The notes beneath the pieces were generated by a model that was not told the origin of the DNA, did not search any database, and saw only the letters and a list, made by a program, of their open reading frames with translations. From Trichomonas tenax (Eukaryota; Parabasalia; Trichomonadida; Trichomonadidae), in assembly GCA_023091735.1 (NCBI GenBank), contig JALKBU010000048.1, positions 46,108 to 110,107 on the forward strand: a stretch of 64,000 nucleotides of DNA, read 5' to 3'. Position 1 is the first letter of the stretch, and every line of letters begins with the position of its first letter. The position numbers were made by a program, and so were the translations under genes. Positions 8,393 to 19,112 of the stretch are shown in pieces.

Positions 8393-10966
8393 TCATTTCG
8401 GAATGAGCTCAGTGAGAGCATTTATCTCATATGTCTCTTCCGCATGATCAAAAACATTATCTACTACTTCACCGCACTTTAGCTTACAATCCTCAGGGAA
8501 GTCCCAAATGAACTGGAAATCATCTTTCGATTCGTTCAAGGAGAATAATATACTTGAATCTTTCATTGGTGCTCCAATTTCTAAGTTTAAGTTGACACCA
8601 GAAGAACTCTTCGATAGATTTCTCGACGAATGACTTGAATGCCTTGAAGTTCTGCTCTTCTTCCACTTTGATGATCCTTTCTCTGAAGTGGAAACATCAG
8701 AAGCTGATACTTGGACAGGTGATGAGGACTTTGATGCTTTGTTCTGTGATGATTTCGATGTTTTTTCGACAGATGAAGAACCACGCTTTCTTTTTGTAAC
8801 TCTCTTCTTTTTAACCGAATCTTTCTTTGGGTCCGATACTTTCTTCTTTGGATCTGTTTTCTGTGGAATTGGAACATCATTAGTTTCTAAAGTCTTAATA
8901 TTATCTTCTGATTTCGTTGGCTTTATCTGCTTTCTTCCATTTTCTTTCTTCTTCAGTGGAATCAGTTTGATTTCATCACCATCAACAGATATCGTGAGCT
9001 GAGTTCTTTCATCTGAGAGCAAATCTGTGTTAAACATATCTTCTGTTTTGATTCCATCAGGAGATGGCCCGAGAGGCTTAAGATATAATGGAAAATGTGG
9101 TTTCCAGTTATCTTTGAATATCTCGAATGGTGCTTCAAGAGGCGAAGCTGTCTCTTTGATTGTCGGCTGTGGATGCTTAAGTAAATTCTTTAGCCAGATG
9201 AGTTCTACATTCGTTATCTTCTTATTTCTTAATAGTTCGTTGATATCGATCTGTGGATATGATACAGCGATTGCTCGGTCACATTCAGCAATGTGGTGCA
9301 TGAAACCAAACAATGAATGTGGATCTTTTGGATGCATTCCATCGAGATTTAATAAACAAAGAGGATTTTCTGTTGCAAGGAGTTTCTTTGCTGCTATGAG
9401 TCCGCTGTCACTGCAGTAACTACCTTCAAGGTTCAGATGCTCGATTGACTTTGACAAGCAGCATGATTCAATAACAGGAATCAATAATTTTCCAAGATGA
9501 TTTTTATCTGTACCTTGAACTGAAAGAGTTCTAACATTTGACTGTTCGATGAACTTCTGTAGCATGGAAACATCACTATTCTGTGTGTCTGTTAGTGAAT
9601 AATTGATACTTAAATATTCGATTTGTGGATTTTGTAATATGAATGAAAAGAAGTCTGCATTCAGTATATTTTCGTCCCAAACGAGTGCCCTAAGCTGTGG
9701 AATGTTCTTATTTCTCATATGTTCGTAAAGTTTCTGTATTTCTTCTGTTGGTGACATTATCGTTGATAAATCTATTCTCCTTTGTGTCTCTCCGATAGTT
9801 ATTATCTTGAAGAACTCTGTGAGCTTTCCAACCGGCCAATTCACACCTGCAGCAACAATTGTTATTAATGCGGGCGGAAGATCGTAAATTCCGTCTGCTA
9901 TTCGTGTGCACTTGTTGTATGATATATCCAGACCATGAAGCTTCAGGAAATGAGTTCTATTAATGAATTTTAAGATATCATAAATTTCTAAATCGCAATC
10001 TTTGAACGAAAGCATTTCGAGATTGGGAAAATCGTGTGTAATTTGTGTAAGATCAAGATTTTGAGTGTGATCTAGTGATAAAACTGTTAATTTATCGCAA
10101 ACTTTCGGAAGAAATGTCGTATAAAGTGAATTTATCGAATTGTGATTAATTGCATTGTGCAGACCGATGGAGCACAAGTACTTATCGATGAAACATTTTG
10201 CAATCGAAAGTAAATTTTTTTCGTTAAAATTCGAATTCGTGAAAGTTATTCCGGCAATTGGAATTGACTTATTTGTTGACAACTTGCGTAAAAATGAATC
10301 GAAGTGATGTGTGACTTGTCCTTCTATTTCAAAATACTCGATATTCGTTGGTTCTGTTATATTGTCTCTTAAAACTTTGTAAACTTCGATTTTTTCAGTC
10401 GACGATATCTTCACGCCGACAATGTTGACGCAGAGTGGCAGCAGATCGAAAAACACAATAAATGCTTCCGAAGGATTCGAAAATGAAGATAAATCAACGA
10501 ATTCTTCAGAAAATTCAAGTATTTCGTGTATCCTGTTCACAGTCTCTGTTGAGTACGTTTTCTTCTTTTGTTTGAGATTTAATCGAATTATCACCGAATT
10601 CGGAGTCGGTGACGGCCTTTCATCCGGATCTGCGAAGTATCCAAGCGAAATAAGTTCTGTGGGCCTCAAAATTCGCGGTAAAATGTCCCAAAACAGTTCA
10701 AAAAGTTGCTCTACTTTATCTGTTTCGAATTTCACTGCTGTTTCACCAAAAATAATGGTTACTGTGTCCTCTGTTTTGTCCAGTTTGGAAATGAGCAGCC
10801 AGGGATGAACAGCATGTTTGAGATGATCAATTTTCCGCGTATACCAAAGAGATTGGTCCGTAATCAGCAGACACTTCTTCGACATGGATTCTAGATCGGT
10901 AACATGGAGGAATAATCGTGGATTTTCGCCCTGCTTTTGTGCTAAAGCGAAAAAATTTTTCTCCAT
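8393..10966 (-). CDS. large leucine-rich-repeat protein, CARMIL-like architecture
   Basis: The protein has 857 residues from the ATG at 10966; an in-frame TTG three codons upstream is not needed. Residues ~1-120 resemble the PH-like start of CARMIL/LRRC16 proteins. Residues ~140-600 are a long irregular LRR region with segments such as LEMLSFKDCDLE, LKLHGLDISYNKC and IEHLNLEGSYCSDSGL. Residues ~660-800 are a highly basic low-complexity tail of Lys, Ser and Arg runs. The C-terminus is acidic. CARMIL proteins regulate actin capping, but the capping-protein-interaction motif was not found, so the function is inferred only from architecture. It is convergent with the element upstream and has no motif A array. 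Confidence 0.65.
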   Translation of the reverse strand: MEKNFFALAQKQGENPRLFLHVTDLESMSKKCLLITDQSLWYTRKIDHLKHAVHPWLLISKLDKTEDTVTIIFGETAVKFETDKVEQLFELFWDILPRILRPTELISLGYFADPDERPSPTPNSVIIRLNLKQKKKTYSTETVNRIHEILEFSEEFVDLSSFSNPSEAFIVFFDLLPLCVNIVGVKISSTEKIEVYKVLRDNITEPTNIEYFEIEGQVTHHFDSFLRKLSTNKSIPIAGITFTNSNFNEKNLLSIAKCFIDKYLCSIGLHNAINHNSINSLYTTFLPKVCDKLTVLSLDHTQNLDLTQITHDFPNLEMLSFKDCDLEIYDILKFINRTHFLKLHGLDISYNKCTRIADGIYDLPPALITIVAAGVNWPVGKLTEFFKIITIGETQRRIDLSTIMSPTEEIQKLYEHMRNKNIPQLRALVWDENILNADFFSFILQNPQIEYLSINYSLTDTQNSDVSMLQKFIEQSNVRTLSVQGTDKNHLGKLLIPVIESCCLSKSIEHLNLEGSYCSDSGLIAAKKLLATENPLCLLNLDGMHPKDPHSLFGFMHHIAECDRAIAVSYPQIDINELLRNKKITNVELIWLKNLLKHPQPTIKETASPLEAPFEIFKDNWKPHFPLYLKPLGPSPDGIKTEDMFNTDLLSDERTQLTISVDGDEIKLIPLKKKENGRKQIKPTKSEDNIKTLETNDVPIPQKTDPKKKVSDPKKDSVKKKRVTKRKRGSSSVEKTSKSSQNKASKSSSPVQVSASDVSTSEKGSSKWKKSRTSRHSSHSSRNLSKSSSGVNLNLEIGAPMKDSSILFSLNESKDDFQFIWDFPEDCKLKCGEVVDNVFDHAEETYEINALTELIPK

Positions 10967-12457
10967 TTTTCCCAATGGAAATTTTGTTTCTTGTTTTCGT
11001 TTTTTGAAGTTGAATTTATATTCTATTGATATTTTTATATCTAAATTTAAAGTTTTCTATTTGGTGAAATTTCATTTTCCGTTTGATAAATTCTGGATTT
11101 AAATTCATTTACTATATCATATTTCATATCTAAATTTAAACTTTTCGTTTAAATCACCAAAAATTATTTTTCATTTTTCGTTATTTGATTTGGATTCAAT
11201 TATGATATCTTATACTGTATTTATTTTCACAGTTTTCTTAAATTTTTGAAAAACATTTTTATTTTTGATTAAAATTCATATGCCACATCAGATGTTACAT
11301 CTAAATTCAATCAAAAAATGACATTTTCTTGATTAGCAAAAAGATTTTTAAAGCCATTTGTTTAAATCTTTTAAATTCAGATACAGCGCCAGATGCTATA
11401 GTTAATTTTAAAGTTTTCGATTTTTGAGATCATTGATTTTTCAATTTTAGAAATAAATTCATTTGTTTTAGACAATTTTATCGTTAGTTTTTGAATTTTT
11501 AAAAAAGAAAAACGCCGACGTTTGTGAAATCACGAAATTTTGTTATACTTAGATTTATAATATGATATAGTTTCTAAGCATTAAATTTCGAATTTTAAAA
11601 TGAAATTATTAAATCAAAATTAGGAAATTTAGCGATGTTTTCGAAGCCAAATGCCTTTAAATAATTTTTTGCATAAATCCGAAGTCTATGTCCAATATGT
11701 ACTGTAACAATTGTTTTAACCTTATTTTATATTCACTTTTGTAAAACTGTTATGTGTTTTAGTTTTAAGGTTTTTTGTTTGAAATTCTTTCACTATATTC
11801 ATTTTTGGACTATCTTGGAGCTATTCGCTTAATAATTTCAATTAAATTGCAAATTCATTTAATTTTAGTTGGTTGAGAGATTTTATTAGCTATTGGTCAT
11901 TTTCAGACGTAGTATATTAATCCTTGCCTATATATTTTTGTTGAAAATGATCCGAATACCTATTGTTTTTCGTTATTTTGATTCTTAAAATCACCATATT
12001 TTATCTCTTATTTTTCTGCTTTGAATAACATATCATGACCAATATCTTTATGCTCAAAACATCACATAGTCAGCCTATATTTGGATCCATATATAGGTAC
12101 AAGCAGAAATATTTATTGAGGTGACAATTTTCTACATTAAAGTATTGTTCATCTTCTTTTGTTTTAAACCATTCATCATATTTTAGTTGAAGGCTATGAT
12201 CTAATTAGGTAGTTTCTGTATCTATTATACTATTGTGTTCATCTTTTGTTATTTATTGTTGTCACTTAATTTGATGAATTAGTATTCACTTTTGTTACAC
12301 GTCAAATTTGAGAAAATGAAAACATTTTATTTTGAGATAATTTCAATGCTACATGAAACAATTCTTTCATTCGAATTAAGCAATGAAGTAAAATGTTAAA
12401 AATGAGACAAGAACGATTATTTGTCAATTTTTAATATTTAGTAAGAATTATTTTTTG
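10967..12457. other. 1.5 kb gene-free, with degenerate repeats
   Basis: Very AT-rich. Between ~11030 and 11420 a phrase like ATATCTAAATTTAAA followed by GTTTTC or CTTTTC recurs three or four times at irregular ~90-170 bp intervals, indicating decayed tandem repeats. A motif A half site (TTACACGTCAAATTTG) lies at 12296-12311, about 150 bp before the ankyrin gene. Confidence 0.4.
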
Positions 12458-14305
12458 ATGGAACTAGAATTGACAGAATCCATCAATAAACTTTCAGAAT
12501 TCACGGAATTGTTTTGGACTCTTGATTCCGAGAATATTGCAGAGATATTAAAACAATCTGAAGAAATATTTAATTCTAATTTATTAAATTATTCGAATAT
12601 TTGTGATATAATAAATTCATTTTCCAATAGAAACCCAAAGAAGCTCCGTGCGAGTGTCGATTTCGTTAAACTTTTTATTTCTAAATTTCCTGATTATAGT
12701 TTTCCCCAGAATTTTCAATTCTACAACGATAAGTTTCACAGAGTATTGTCTTTGAAAAAGATAATCAAGAACACCAGATCTTATTATGGATCTGAGCAGG
12801 ATCTTGAATTACTTAAACACGGTTCTCAACAACAGATTGATGATGAAATAGAAAAATCGTACAAGATTTATCCCGAAAAATCTATTGCATACTGCCTTTT
12901 GTTTGATGATGTCGCAACTCTTCCTGAAATTATCGTCGATAATAATTTCGATTACAACAAAGAAACGATCCAAAATTATCCATTAATTACATTCGCAGCT
13001 AAAAACGGTTCAATTAACTGTTTCAAGTTTTTACTTCTCAATGGTGCTCAATACGCTTTAACAACACTTGAGAATGCGTTTTTGGGAAACAATTACGAAA
13101 TCATTCACTTGTGCGAAGAAAATTGTGAAGTTACTGATAGATGTGTTATTAATGCTGTTTTATCGCATCACAATGATGCTGCAAGATTTTTATATGAGAA
13201 ACATGGATTTGATTGGTCTTTCTTGACTACGATGCTGACATACAATCTTGAAATGTTTTTCGAAAAGCTTCTGAGAATAGAAACAATTAATGCAGTTGAT
13301 TATGAGAAACTTTCGGCAATAAGTGTTGCCGCGAGATATAATGTTACAGAGGTTGTTAAGTTCCTATTGGATAATGGAGGCAATCCTGATGCTATCATTG
13401 TTGATATGTTCCAATGCCCAATTCTCGTTTACGCTGCAGGAAATGGATGGAATGATTTGATGAAATTGTTATTGGATAAAGGTGCAAAAACAGATCTTGT
13501 AAATCAAAATAAGAAAACCGCGTTAATGAATTGCATTAAAAATAATAACATAGAAGGTATTAAAATACTTAGATCAAGAGAAGGATTTAATATAGAAGCA
13601 ACTGATTCTAAGGGACATACGCCATTAATTATTGCGACAATGGAGAAAAATTATGAAATGATGAAAAGTCTTATTGAATGTGATGCAAATCCTAATGTTT
13701 TGGACGACGAAAAGATGTCTCCTTTACTTTATTGCGTTGAAGAGAATTTCAATGCTGGAATAGAACTTTTGGTGGAACATGGCGCTGATGTTAATCTGAA
13801 ATGCGATGATGAAAAAACAGTTTTGTTTACAGCAGCTGCAAATGGTGATCTCAAGATGCTTCAATATTTGGTTAGTCATGGCGCTGATGTTAATGCGAGG
13901 AATGATTGGGGAGCAACACCGATCTTTGAATGTGCTGAAATGGGATATGAAAAATGCAATAAATTCTTGTTTTCATGTGGAGCAAAACTCGATGTTTTAA
14001 CAGAGAATAAAACATCTTTATTAATCAGCGCTATCATTGGTCGATCTTATTGGCTTATTGACCAATGCCTCAACAATGGTGCTGATGTTAATCAAATTAA
14101 TGATAATGGAATAACACCCCTTATTTCGGCCGTCGATGCCAATTATGAATCAATTGTTAATACACTTCTTGATCGAGGTGCAGATCCCAATCTTTGTAGA
14201 GGAAGAAGGAATCCTCTCTACTGTGCAAGAAATTCTCACATGTACGAGCTATTGTTGAGCAGAGGAGCAGATCCGGTGTCGAAAAAGAAATCTCTTAATA
14301 TGTAA
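12458..14305 (+). CDS. DUF3447-type ankyrin repeat protein
   Basis: The protein has 615 residues, starting at the first ATG (12458). Residues ~1-100 form the helical N-terminal region typical of trichomonad ankyrin proteins, with an 'INSFSNRNPKKLRASVDFVK' segment. Residues ~130-240 match the DUF3447 pattern (FAAKNGSINCFKFLLLNGA, then ...FLGNNYEIIHLCEE). From ~290 to the end there are about ten ankyrin repeats, many with the consensus LL..GADVN or GADPN and TPL..A. No signal peptide or membrane segment is seen. This family is greatly expanded in trichomonads and probably mediates protein-protein contacts; partners are unknown. It is the only fully intact ankyrin gene in the window. Three others are broken. 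Confidence 0.85.
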   Translation: MELELTESINKLSEFTELFWTLDSENIAEILKQSEEIFNSNLLNYSNICDIINSFSNRNPKKLRASVDFVKLFISKFPDYSFPQNFQFYNDKFHRVLSLKKIIKNTRSYYGSEQDLELLKHGSQQQIDDEIEKSYKIYPEKSIAYCLLFDDVATLPEIIVDNNFDYNKETIQNYPLITFAAKNGSINCFKFLLLNGAQYALTTLENAFLGNNYEIIHLCEENCEVTDRCVINAVLSHHNDAARFLYEKHGFDWSFLTTMLTYNLEMFFEKLLRIETINAVDYEKLSAISVAARYNVTEVVKFLLDNGGNPDAIIVDMFQCPILVYAAGNGWNDLMKLLLDKGAKTDLVNQNKKTALMNCIKNNNIEGIKILRSREGFNIEATDSKGHTPLIIATMEKNYEMMKSLIECDANPNVLDDEKMSPLLYCVEENFNAGIELLVEHGADVNLKCDDEKTVLFTAAANGDLKMLQYLVSHGADVNARNDWGATPIFECAEMGYEKCNKFLFSCGAKLDVLTENKTSLLISAIIGRSYWLIDQCLNNGADVNQINDNGITPLISAVDANYESIVNTLLDRGADPNLCRGRRNPLYCARNSHMYELLLSRGADPVSKKKSLNM

Positions 14306-14322
14306 AACTTTATTTTGTTATT

Positions 14323-14622
14323 TTAAATGATAAAACCGTCATTTTCATTAAAAAATCTTAGGGAAAGCTTTATTTCCGCATGTATTTTTAGGCTCATTTT
14401 GATATATTGGTAACTAAAATCATGAAATTTTGCATTGAGAACGTAATAATTTCCTGCCGCGAGATTAATTTGCGTGTCATTATTCTGCATGATGAAATCA
14501 GTTGTGCCGAAGTAAAACATGTCCCATATAAGGTCCGAGTGAATGAGTATTGAAAGTCTAAACATGTTATTCGCTATGTAGAGGCTTAAAAATGAAATAT
14601 GAAATGAGAAAAAGTTTCTCAC
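14323..14622 (-). pseudogene. possible fragment of a secreted or surface protein
   Basis: A ~99-codon open minus-strand frame has no ATG at its head. It alternates hydrophobic and polar residues in a beta-rich pattern (for example DTQINLAAGNYYVLNAKF). Its style resembles the extracellular part of the membrane protein encoded just upstream on the same strand, so it may be a decayed relative. No family was recognised. The flanking 14630-15060 shows nothing. Confidence 0.25.
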
Positions 14623-15067
14623 AATATTAATCTTTGTGTTTTTGGGTTCGCAAGCAATAAATACAGTCTACACATTGTGTAGATGGATATTTTCAAAGTA
14701 GGTGCATCAAATTATCATGATTTGATTTTCATAAAATCTGAAATGTTGATAAATAGACATCACCATTGATATGCAGAGAATTTTGATTTGTCAGATTTGA
14801 CTTGCAAAACTCTCAATTTTATAAAATCGATAAAAATTGTGAAATATGTAAATTTATTTATTGACATATACATTAAATTGTTTCTGTTAATGGTCGCTTC
14901 TAGATTTGAACTTAAAACTCAAAATTAATTCTTTTCAAAAAATTTTACACGCGTAAACAATGTCTATAAATTTGGAATTATACATAAAAATAGTGAGTGA
15001 TTGATTTAATTCGTGAAAGATTAAATTATTCAGTTTATTTCATATAACAAAAATAAAATTAACAAAA

Positions 15068-15883
15068 TTAAGCTAAAGCTTTGATTTCAATAACATTCTT
15101 CTTCTTATTGTTGTGCTTTGGAATCGTGCAAATGAATACAATCAAATTAATAATAACAACTCCAATAATATAAGCGAAACGTAAGAATCTTACAAGTATA
15201 TCTGCTGAAAACTGGCAATTGTTAACAGTGAATATCGATTGTTGAGGAATATTTCTATTAATTGAAGGAATAAATCTTGCATCGCAAACGGATTCGCTAT
15301 AATCAGATCTAACTTCATTTACATGAATACTGAGACGAATATCACTCGATGAGCAGTTTTTGAGCCTCAACACTGGAAAATCTGTGCTTCTAAAGGAAAA
15401 TTTGTTTTGAAGGGGTGTGAAACCTGAACTTTCGATATTTTTGATATTAATAACGTGTTCTAGTTTACAATATGTATCATTTGGTTCAAACGAACCTGAA
15501 ATATAATGTGTTATAACATTTGGCTTAAATAATATGCACAAAGATGTTGCGTTTTCATCAAATGTTGTATTTGCTGTGAATGTTGCTGTATTATCGACCG
15601 CTAAAAACTCGAATTTCGAACAATAACCCGATGTAATTGAAATAAGATTGAAAATAGAATCAGAACTAATGTAATAATCTTGTACATAGGACTTCAAGTT
15701 CAAATAGTTCTCGCTGCTCATATATCTGACGCCAAATTTGCTTGAATTAACGAACGTTTTTCCTTGTGTGAACAATAAATACGATAAACTGGTATTTGTG
15801 ATGGATATTTCTGTATTTGCACCATTTTTGAACTTAGTGACGCCTGGAAACATCTGACTGAACGTGAGAAAGAACAAATTCAT
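15068..15883 (-). CDS. putative type I membrane protein with short cytoplasmic tail
   Basis: The protein has 271 residues from the ATG at 15883. The N-terminus (MNLFFLTFSQM) is short and hydrophobic and may be a minimal or truncated signal peptide. Residues ~20-230 are a beta-rich, Asn/Thr/Ser-rich ectodomain with several N-glycosylation sites and about seven Cys. A single membrane span occurs at ~237-257 (FAYIIGVVIINLIVFICTI), then a basic 15-residue tail (PKHNNKKKN). This suggests a surface protein, but no named family was recognised. A four-copy motif A array precedes it, so the gene may be actively controlled. Confidence 0.6.
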   Translation of the reverse strand: MNLFFLTFSQMFPGVTKFKNGANTEISITNTSLSYLLFTQGKTFVNSSKFGVRYMSSENYLNLKSYVQDYYISSDSIFNLISITSGYCSKFEFLAVDNTATFTANTTFDENATSLCILFKPNVITHYISGSFEPNDTYCKLEHVINIKNIESSGFTPLQNKFSFRSTDFPVLRLKNCSSSDIRLSIHVNEVRSDYSESVCDARFIPSINRNIPQQSIFTVNNCQFSADILVRFLRFAYIIGVVIINLIVFICTIPKHNNKKKNVIEIKALA

Positions 15884-15897
15884 CAATAATTATAATA

Positions 15898-15963
15898 AAA
15901 ACATGTCAAAATTAATTTTATATGTCAAATTATTTTACACGTCAAAATGATTTTTATTTGTCA
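15898..15963 (-). promoter_or_regulatory. motif A array upstream of the membrane protein gene
   Basis: In gene sense the array reads TTTGACAAATAAAAA, TTTGACGTGTAAAATAA, TTTGACATATAAAA and TTTGACATGTTTTTA, spaced ~16-19 bp, with the last ~20 bp before the ATG at 15883. This is the cleanest head-to-tail array of the element in the window. Confidence 0.55.
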
Positions 15964-16215
15964 AAGAAAGAATCATCGTTAATGATGTATGTTTTAGACA
16001 TATTTATATTATAGCGAATGAATATTGCAGAGGATGTCATCATTCTTTGATTCAGTATGCCCTTTTATCTCATTATTTCGAATGTGATGATAATGATTTT
16101 TCAAAAGTCTCTGCTGATAAAAAATAAACCAATCGATTTATAAATACATTTAAAATGATTAGTGGTATCACTGTGATCATATGATTCATTGTGAGGCTAT
16201 TTTAAAGTGATAAAA

Positions 16216-16668
16216 TTATACGCTATCACCTGGTGAACTAGAACTTAGTGATTTTCCTGATTTTTTGCTTCGCTTGATCAAAATGACAGTAATAATGACG
16301 ATGATCGTGATGAAGATAATAACACCAACAACACAGCCGATGATGAGTCCTGTTCGATGAGAATTCGAAGATGATATAGATATCTGTGATGAAAAAGGAT
16401 CGTAGTCGAAGTAGCTGCGATATAGATTGACGGTCCTGCAGAATCGTTCTGGTGGTGCACACTTGAACGAGTGAGAAGAACCGTTGATTGTAAGATTGAA
16501 CCAGACATCAACGTTATCCTTTGTGCACTTGACTTCGTTGACTTCATTATCTACTTCAATGTCTATAGTGAAATCACTATATCCATTACATTTGTGATTT
16601 GAACATCCGACAGGATAACCTGGAATCACTGCTTGACTATCATTGCAATCCCAGTCTGAATTTATCAT
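16216..16668 (-). CDS. C-terminal piece of a leishmanolysin (M8)-like surface protein
   Basis: The frame has 150 residues from an ATG at 16668 and stays open ~11 codons further upstream. It contains a Cys-rich beta segment (CNGYSDFTIDIEV ... VKCTKDNVDVWF ... FKCAPPERFC), a Ser-rich linker, one strong membrane span at ~108-132 (GLIIGCVVGVIIFITIIVII) and a short Lys/Ser tail. This arrangement is what I expect at the C-terminus of trichomonad GP63-like M8 metallopeptidases. The catalytic HExxH domain is missing and no more of it is found upstream. It is probably a truncated gene, although a small membrane protein cannot be excluded. Confidence 0.45.
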   Translation of the reverse strand: MINSDWDCNDSQAVIPGYPVGCSNHKCNGYSDFTIDIEVDNEVNEVKCTKDNVDVWFNLTINGSSHSFKCAPPERFCRTVNLYRSYFDYDPFSSQISISSSNSHRTGLIIGCVVGVIIFITIIVIITVILIKRSKKSGKSLSSSSPGDSV

Positions 16669-17199
16669 TATAAAATATATAACATATTGAATCCATAATC
16701 ACACATATCTAGATTGTAATGCTCAAAAATGTGAATTCATTCATCGATTTCTGTAGACTTATAGATGCAAATAGAAGATGCCATTCTTAAAACCATAGCT
16801 CTCATTACATTTTTGCTTGTTATATTGATAAAAATGACATGCATCAATGTATTGTTTCACTTGATAATGTTGATATTTATAATGTTTTCAGTCAAAAGAG
16901 CAACATTATTCAACTCAATTGATTTATCAAATATAAAACGATGATTCCTTCATGAAGTTATATATATTCTTATTTTAAAAAATCTTTCTTTATATTTCGA
17001 TATGTATAATGATGAATTGTTTGAATACGATATTGTATTAAAGAAGATAGCAATAATTATCGAACATACAATGACTTTCAATTCAAAACTGATAAAATTG
17101 TGGAACTTTAAAATAACCTTAAAAAGTGATGGTAAATTATATATATTTTTAATAATTGCTCAAGACTGGTAATCGATTGCGTTGAACATATCTGCATAC

Positions 17200-17900
17200 A
17201 TAAACAACGAAATGTTCTATAAGTCCCGTAAGGTGAATGAACTTTGCAACATTCTCGACAAAGCGTCATTGCTAGCATATTTGCGCACGCTTAAAATTTA
17301 GAAATTGAAAGGACTCACAATTCGTCCTGATGTTGTGAGGAAATCGATTATTTTCCCTTCAATCATATAAAAATTTGATAACACTGACCTAACATTCCAT
17401 ATAAAGCTCTCCAAAAACCATTGCTGAACGACATAATCTTCGGTTTTTAAGTTTTATCATGACGGCAAAGGTCTAAGAAGCTTCAGCCCTCAACATGAAG
17501 GAGCTTCGTTCCACTGTTCTTGAGAATCAAAAAGAAGACACTTGACACCATCAGCATTACGATTGCTTTTGACGCCTCTGGATTGTATCCACATAGCCGA
17601 GGCAGACCCATTTGTTCGAAAAACACGCCACATAATCAAGAAGTGTAAGATATCGTCAACATTTCCATGCAAAAGGAATGTTTTAATCCAACATCCTTCA
17701 CGGCTTATGTGTTTTTCATGGGGCTGTGAGACCCCATTAGAAGAATACTGATTTTCCGCTCACTTTTGGAAAAAGATTTATCTGATCAGAATAAATTTTG
17801 TTATTTTCTTATGCAATGCATCCCTTTACCGAGTGATGCTATTACCAAGCAATTTTGGTTGCTAGATTACTTTTTTTGGCAAAAAAAATCGAAGTTTTGG
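17200..17900 (+). pseudogene. heavily decayed coding relic, possibly transposase-derived
   Basis: This stretch is less AT-rich than its surroundings and carries protein-like fragments in two plus-strand frames, broken by several stops. One begins at 17213 (MFYKSRKVNELCNILDKASL). Others are KKTLDTISITIAFDASGLYP near 17533 and an aromatic DYFFWQKK segment near 17870. The 'AFDAS ... YVFFMGL' order recalls the start of DDE-type transposase domains found in trichomonads, but this is a weak resemblance. Minus-strand frames over the same bases are probably shadows. Confidence 0.3.
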
Positions 17901-18160
17901 TGAAACAAATTCTCTTTTTGATGAATTTATACAAAGCATATCCTATTTAGCTGATATTTGTTGCCGAAATTCATTTTTGTGTTAGTTTTAGCGACAAAAA
18001 ATTGATTTTTCATATTTTAGGTGTTATTTATCCTTTTTATAATGTATATTATATAAATAACTAATAAAAATCCATCATTTCATCAATTTTGAGTGGTTTA
18101 CGTATCCTGAGATTAATTGAGGGGTCCTGTGAAAAATAGCCTGACTGTAATTTGCATATA

Positions 18161-18266
18161 GTGCGTTCAAAATTAGTGTAGCAACGTACTTCGACTTTCA
18201 ATGGGTATTGAATGCATATATAACGTGCTTCCTCACAATCTTGCTACATTAATTTTGAACACCTCA
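18161..18266. mobile_element. 106-bp MITE with Tc1-like terminal inverted repeats
   Basis: GTGCGTTCAAAATTAGTGTA then GCAA at 18161-18184 is mirrored by TTGCTACATTAATTTTGAAC then ACCTCA at 18241-18266. About 20 of 23 positions match inverted. The left end follows a TATA stretch, offering a TA target. The GTTCAAAATTA start with a TGTAGCA continuation is typical of Tc1/pogo-type ends. The internal ~55 bp have no coding capacity. Confidence 0.65.
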
Positions 18267-18844
18267 ATTTGTTTGTAAACATCTCAATTATTGATTTTTA
18301 AATATTATAGTTATAAGGATATATATTAATATTTTAAAGTTTTTACTAAAATGGAAAAATTGAAAGCAATGAATTAAAATTTAATAATGGTTAGATGGAG
18401 GCTATAGTTGTAAGTATAATTTCGAAATTTTGAGAATGAAATTTTTAAAAATCTAAATTCTGATTTTTAAAACCAAATCTTTTTAAAAAACTTTACAATG
18501 CAAGATCAGTGTTAGGATAACGACTGCTTTGCAATCCACGTGAAAGTTTCAATCAATCGAGAAGAAAAACTTGGACTAATATTAATGATTAGCAATTGAT
18601 GTATAAGAATAGCTAGTTAGACTAAAAACCATATGCTATGTCATATCTGTCAGGATAAATTCGTTAAGCTCTGTTATAAATCAAAATTAACTTTGTTTTT
18701 TCGATCATTATATTTTTTTTCTCCAAGGATATTATCGGTTGAAGGGGCAAACAAAATGCATCCAACATGGCGCTTATCAAGTTCATTGCGAAGAATCAAG
18801 ATGTTGATCAAAATGATTCTTTGATATAAGATAATAAGATCTGG

Positions 18845-19033
18845 AATCAAAAGTCAGAATTGGCAAAAGATTTACTGAGAATATCAATACAAATAATCCA
18901 AGATTAAAGTTTTTATAATAATTGATTATGTAGGGTCCGATATAAGATGGGAGGGTCTATCAATCAAAAGTGGAAAATAACATGAGATTTACCGAGAATA
19001 TCCATATAAATCATCCGAATTCAAAGTTTGGAC
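18845..19033 (+). repeat. imperfect ~70-bp direct repeat
   Basis: Segments 18845-18915 and 18961-19033 share AATCAAAAGT, GATTTAC-GAGAATATC and AAT-ATCC-GA-T-AAAGTTT in the same order, about 116 bp apart. In one frame both encode a RFTENI-like peptide. This suggests a decayed tandem coding duplication. Confidence 0.4.
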
Positions 19034-19112
19034 AAATTTTGAATAAGGTGTCAAAATATAAAAAATATTAATCACTTCACCGACGATAAATTTTTTGTCG
19101 ACGGACAAAGCA

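Noticed and set aside
8688..10894. several plus-strand frames of 60-130 codons
   Set aside because: They lie antisense to the LRR gene and have no independent support.
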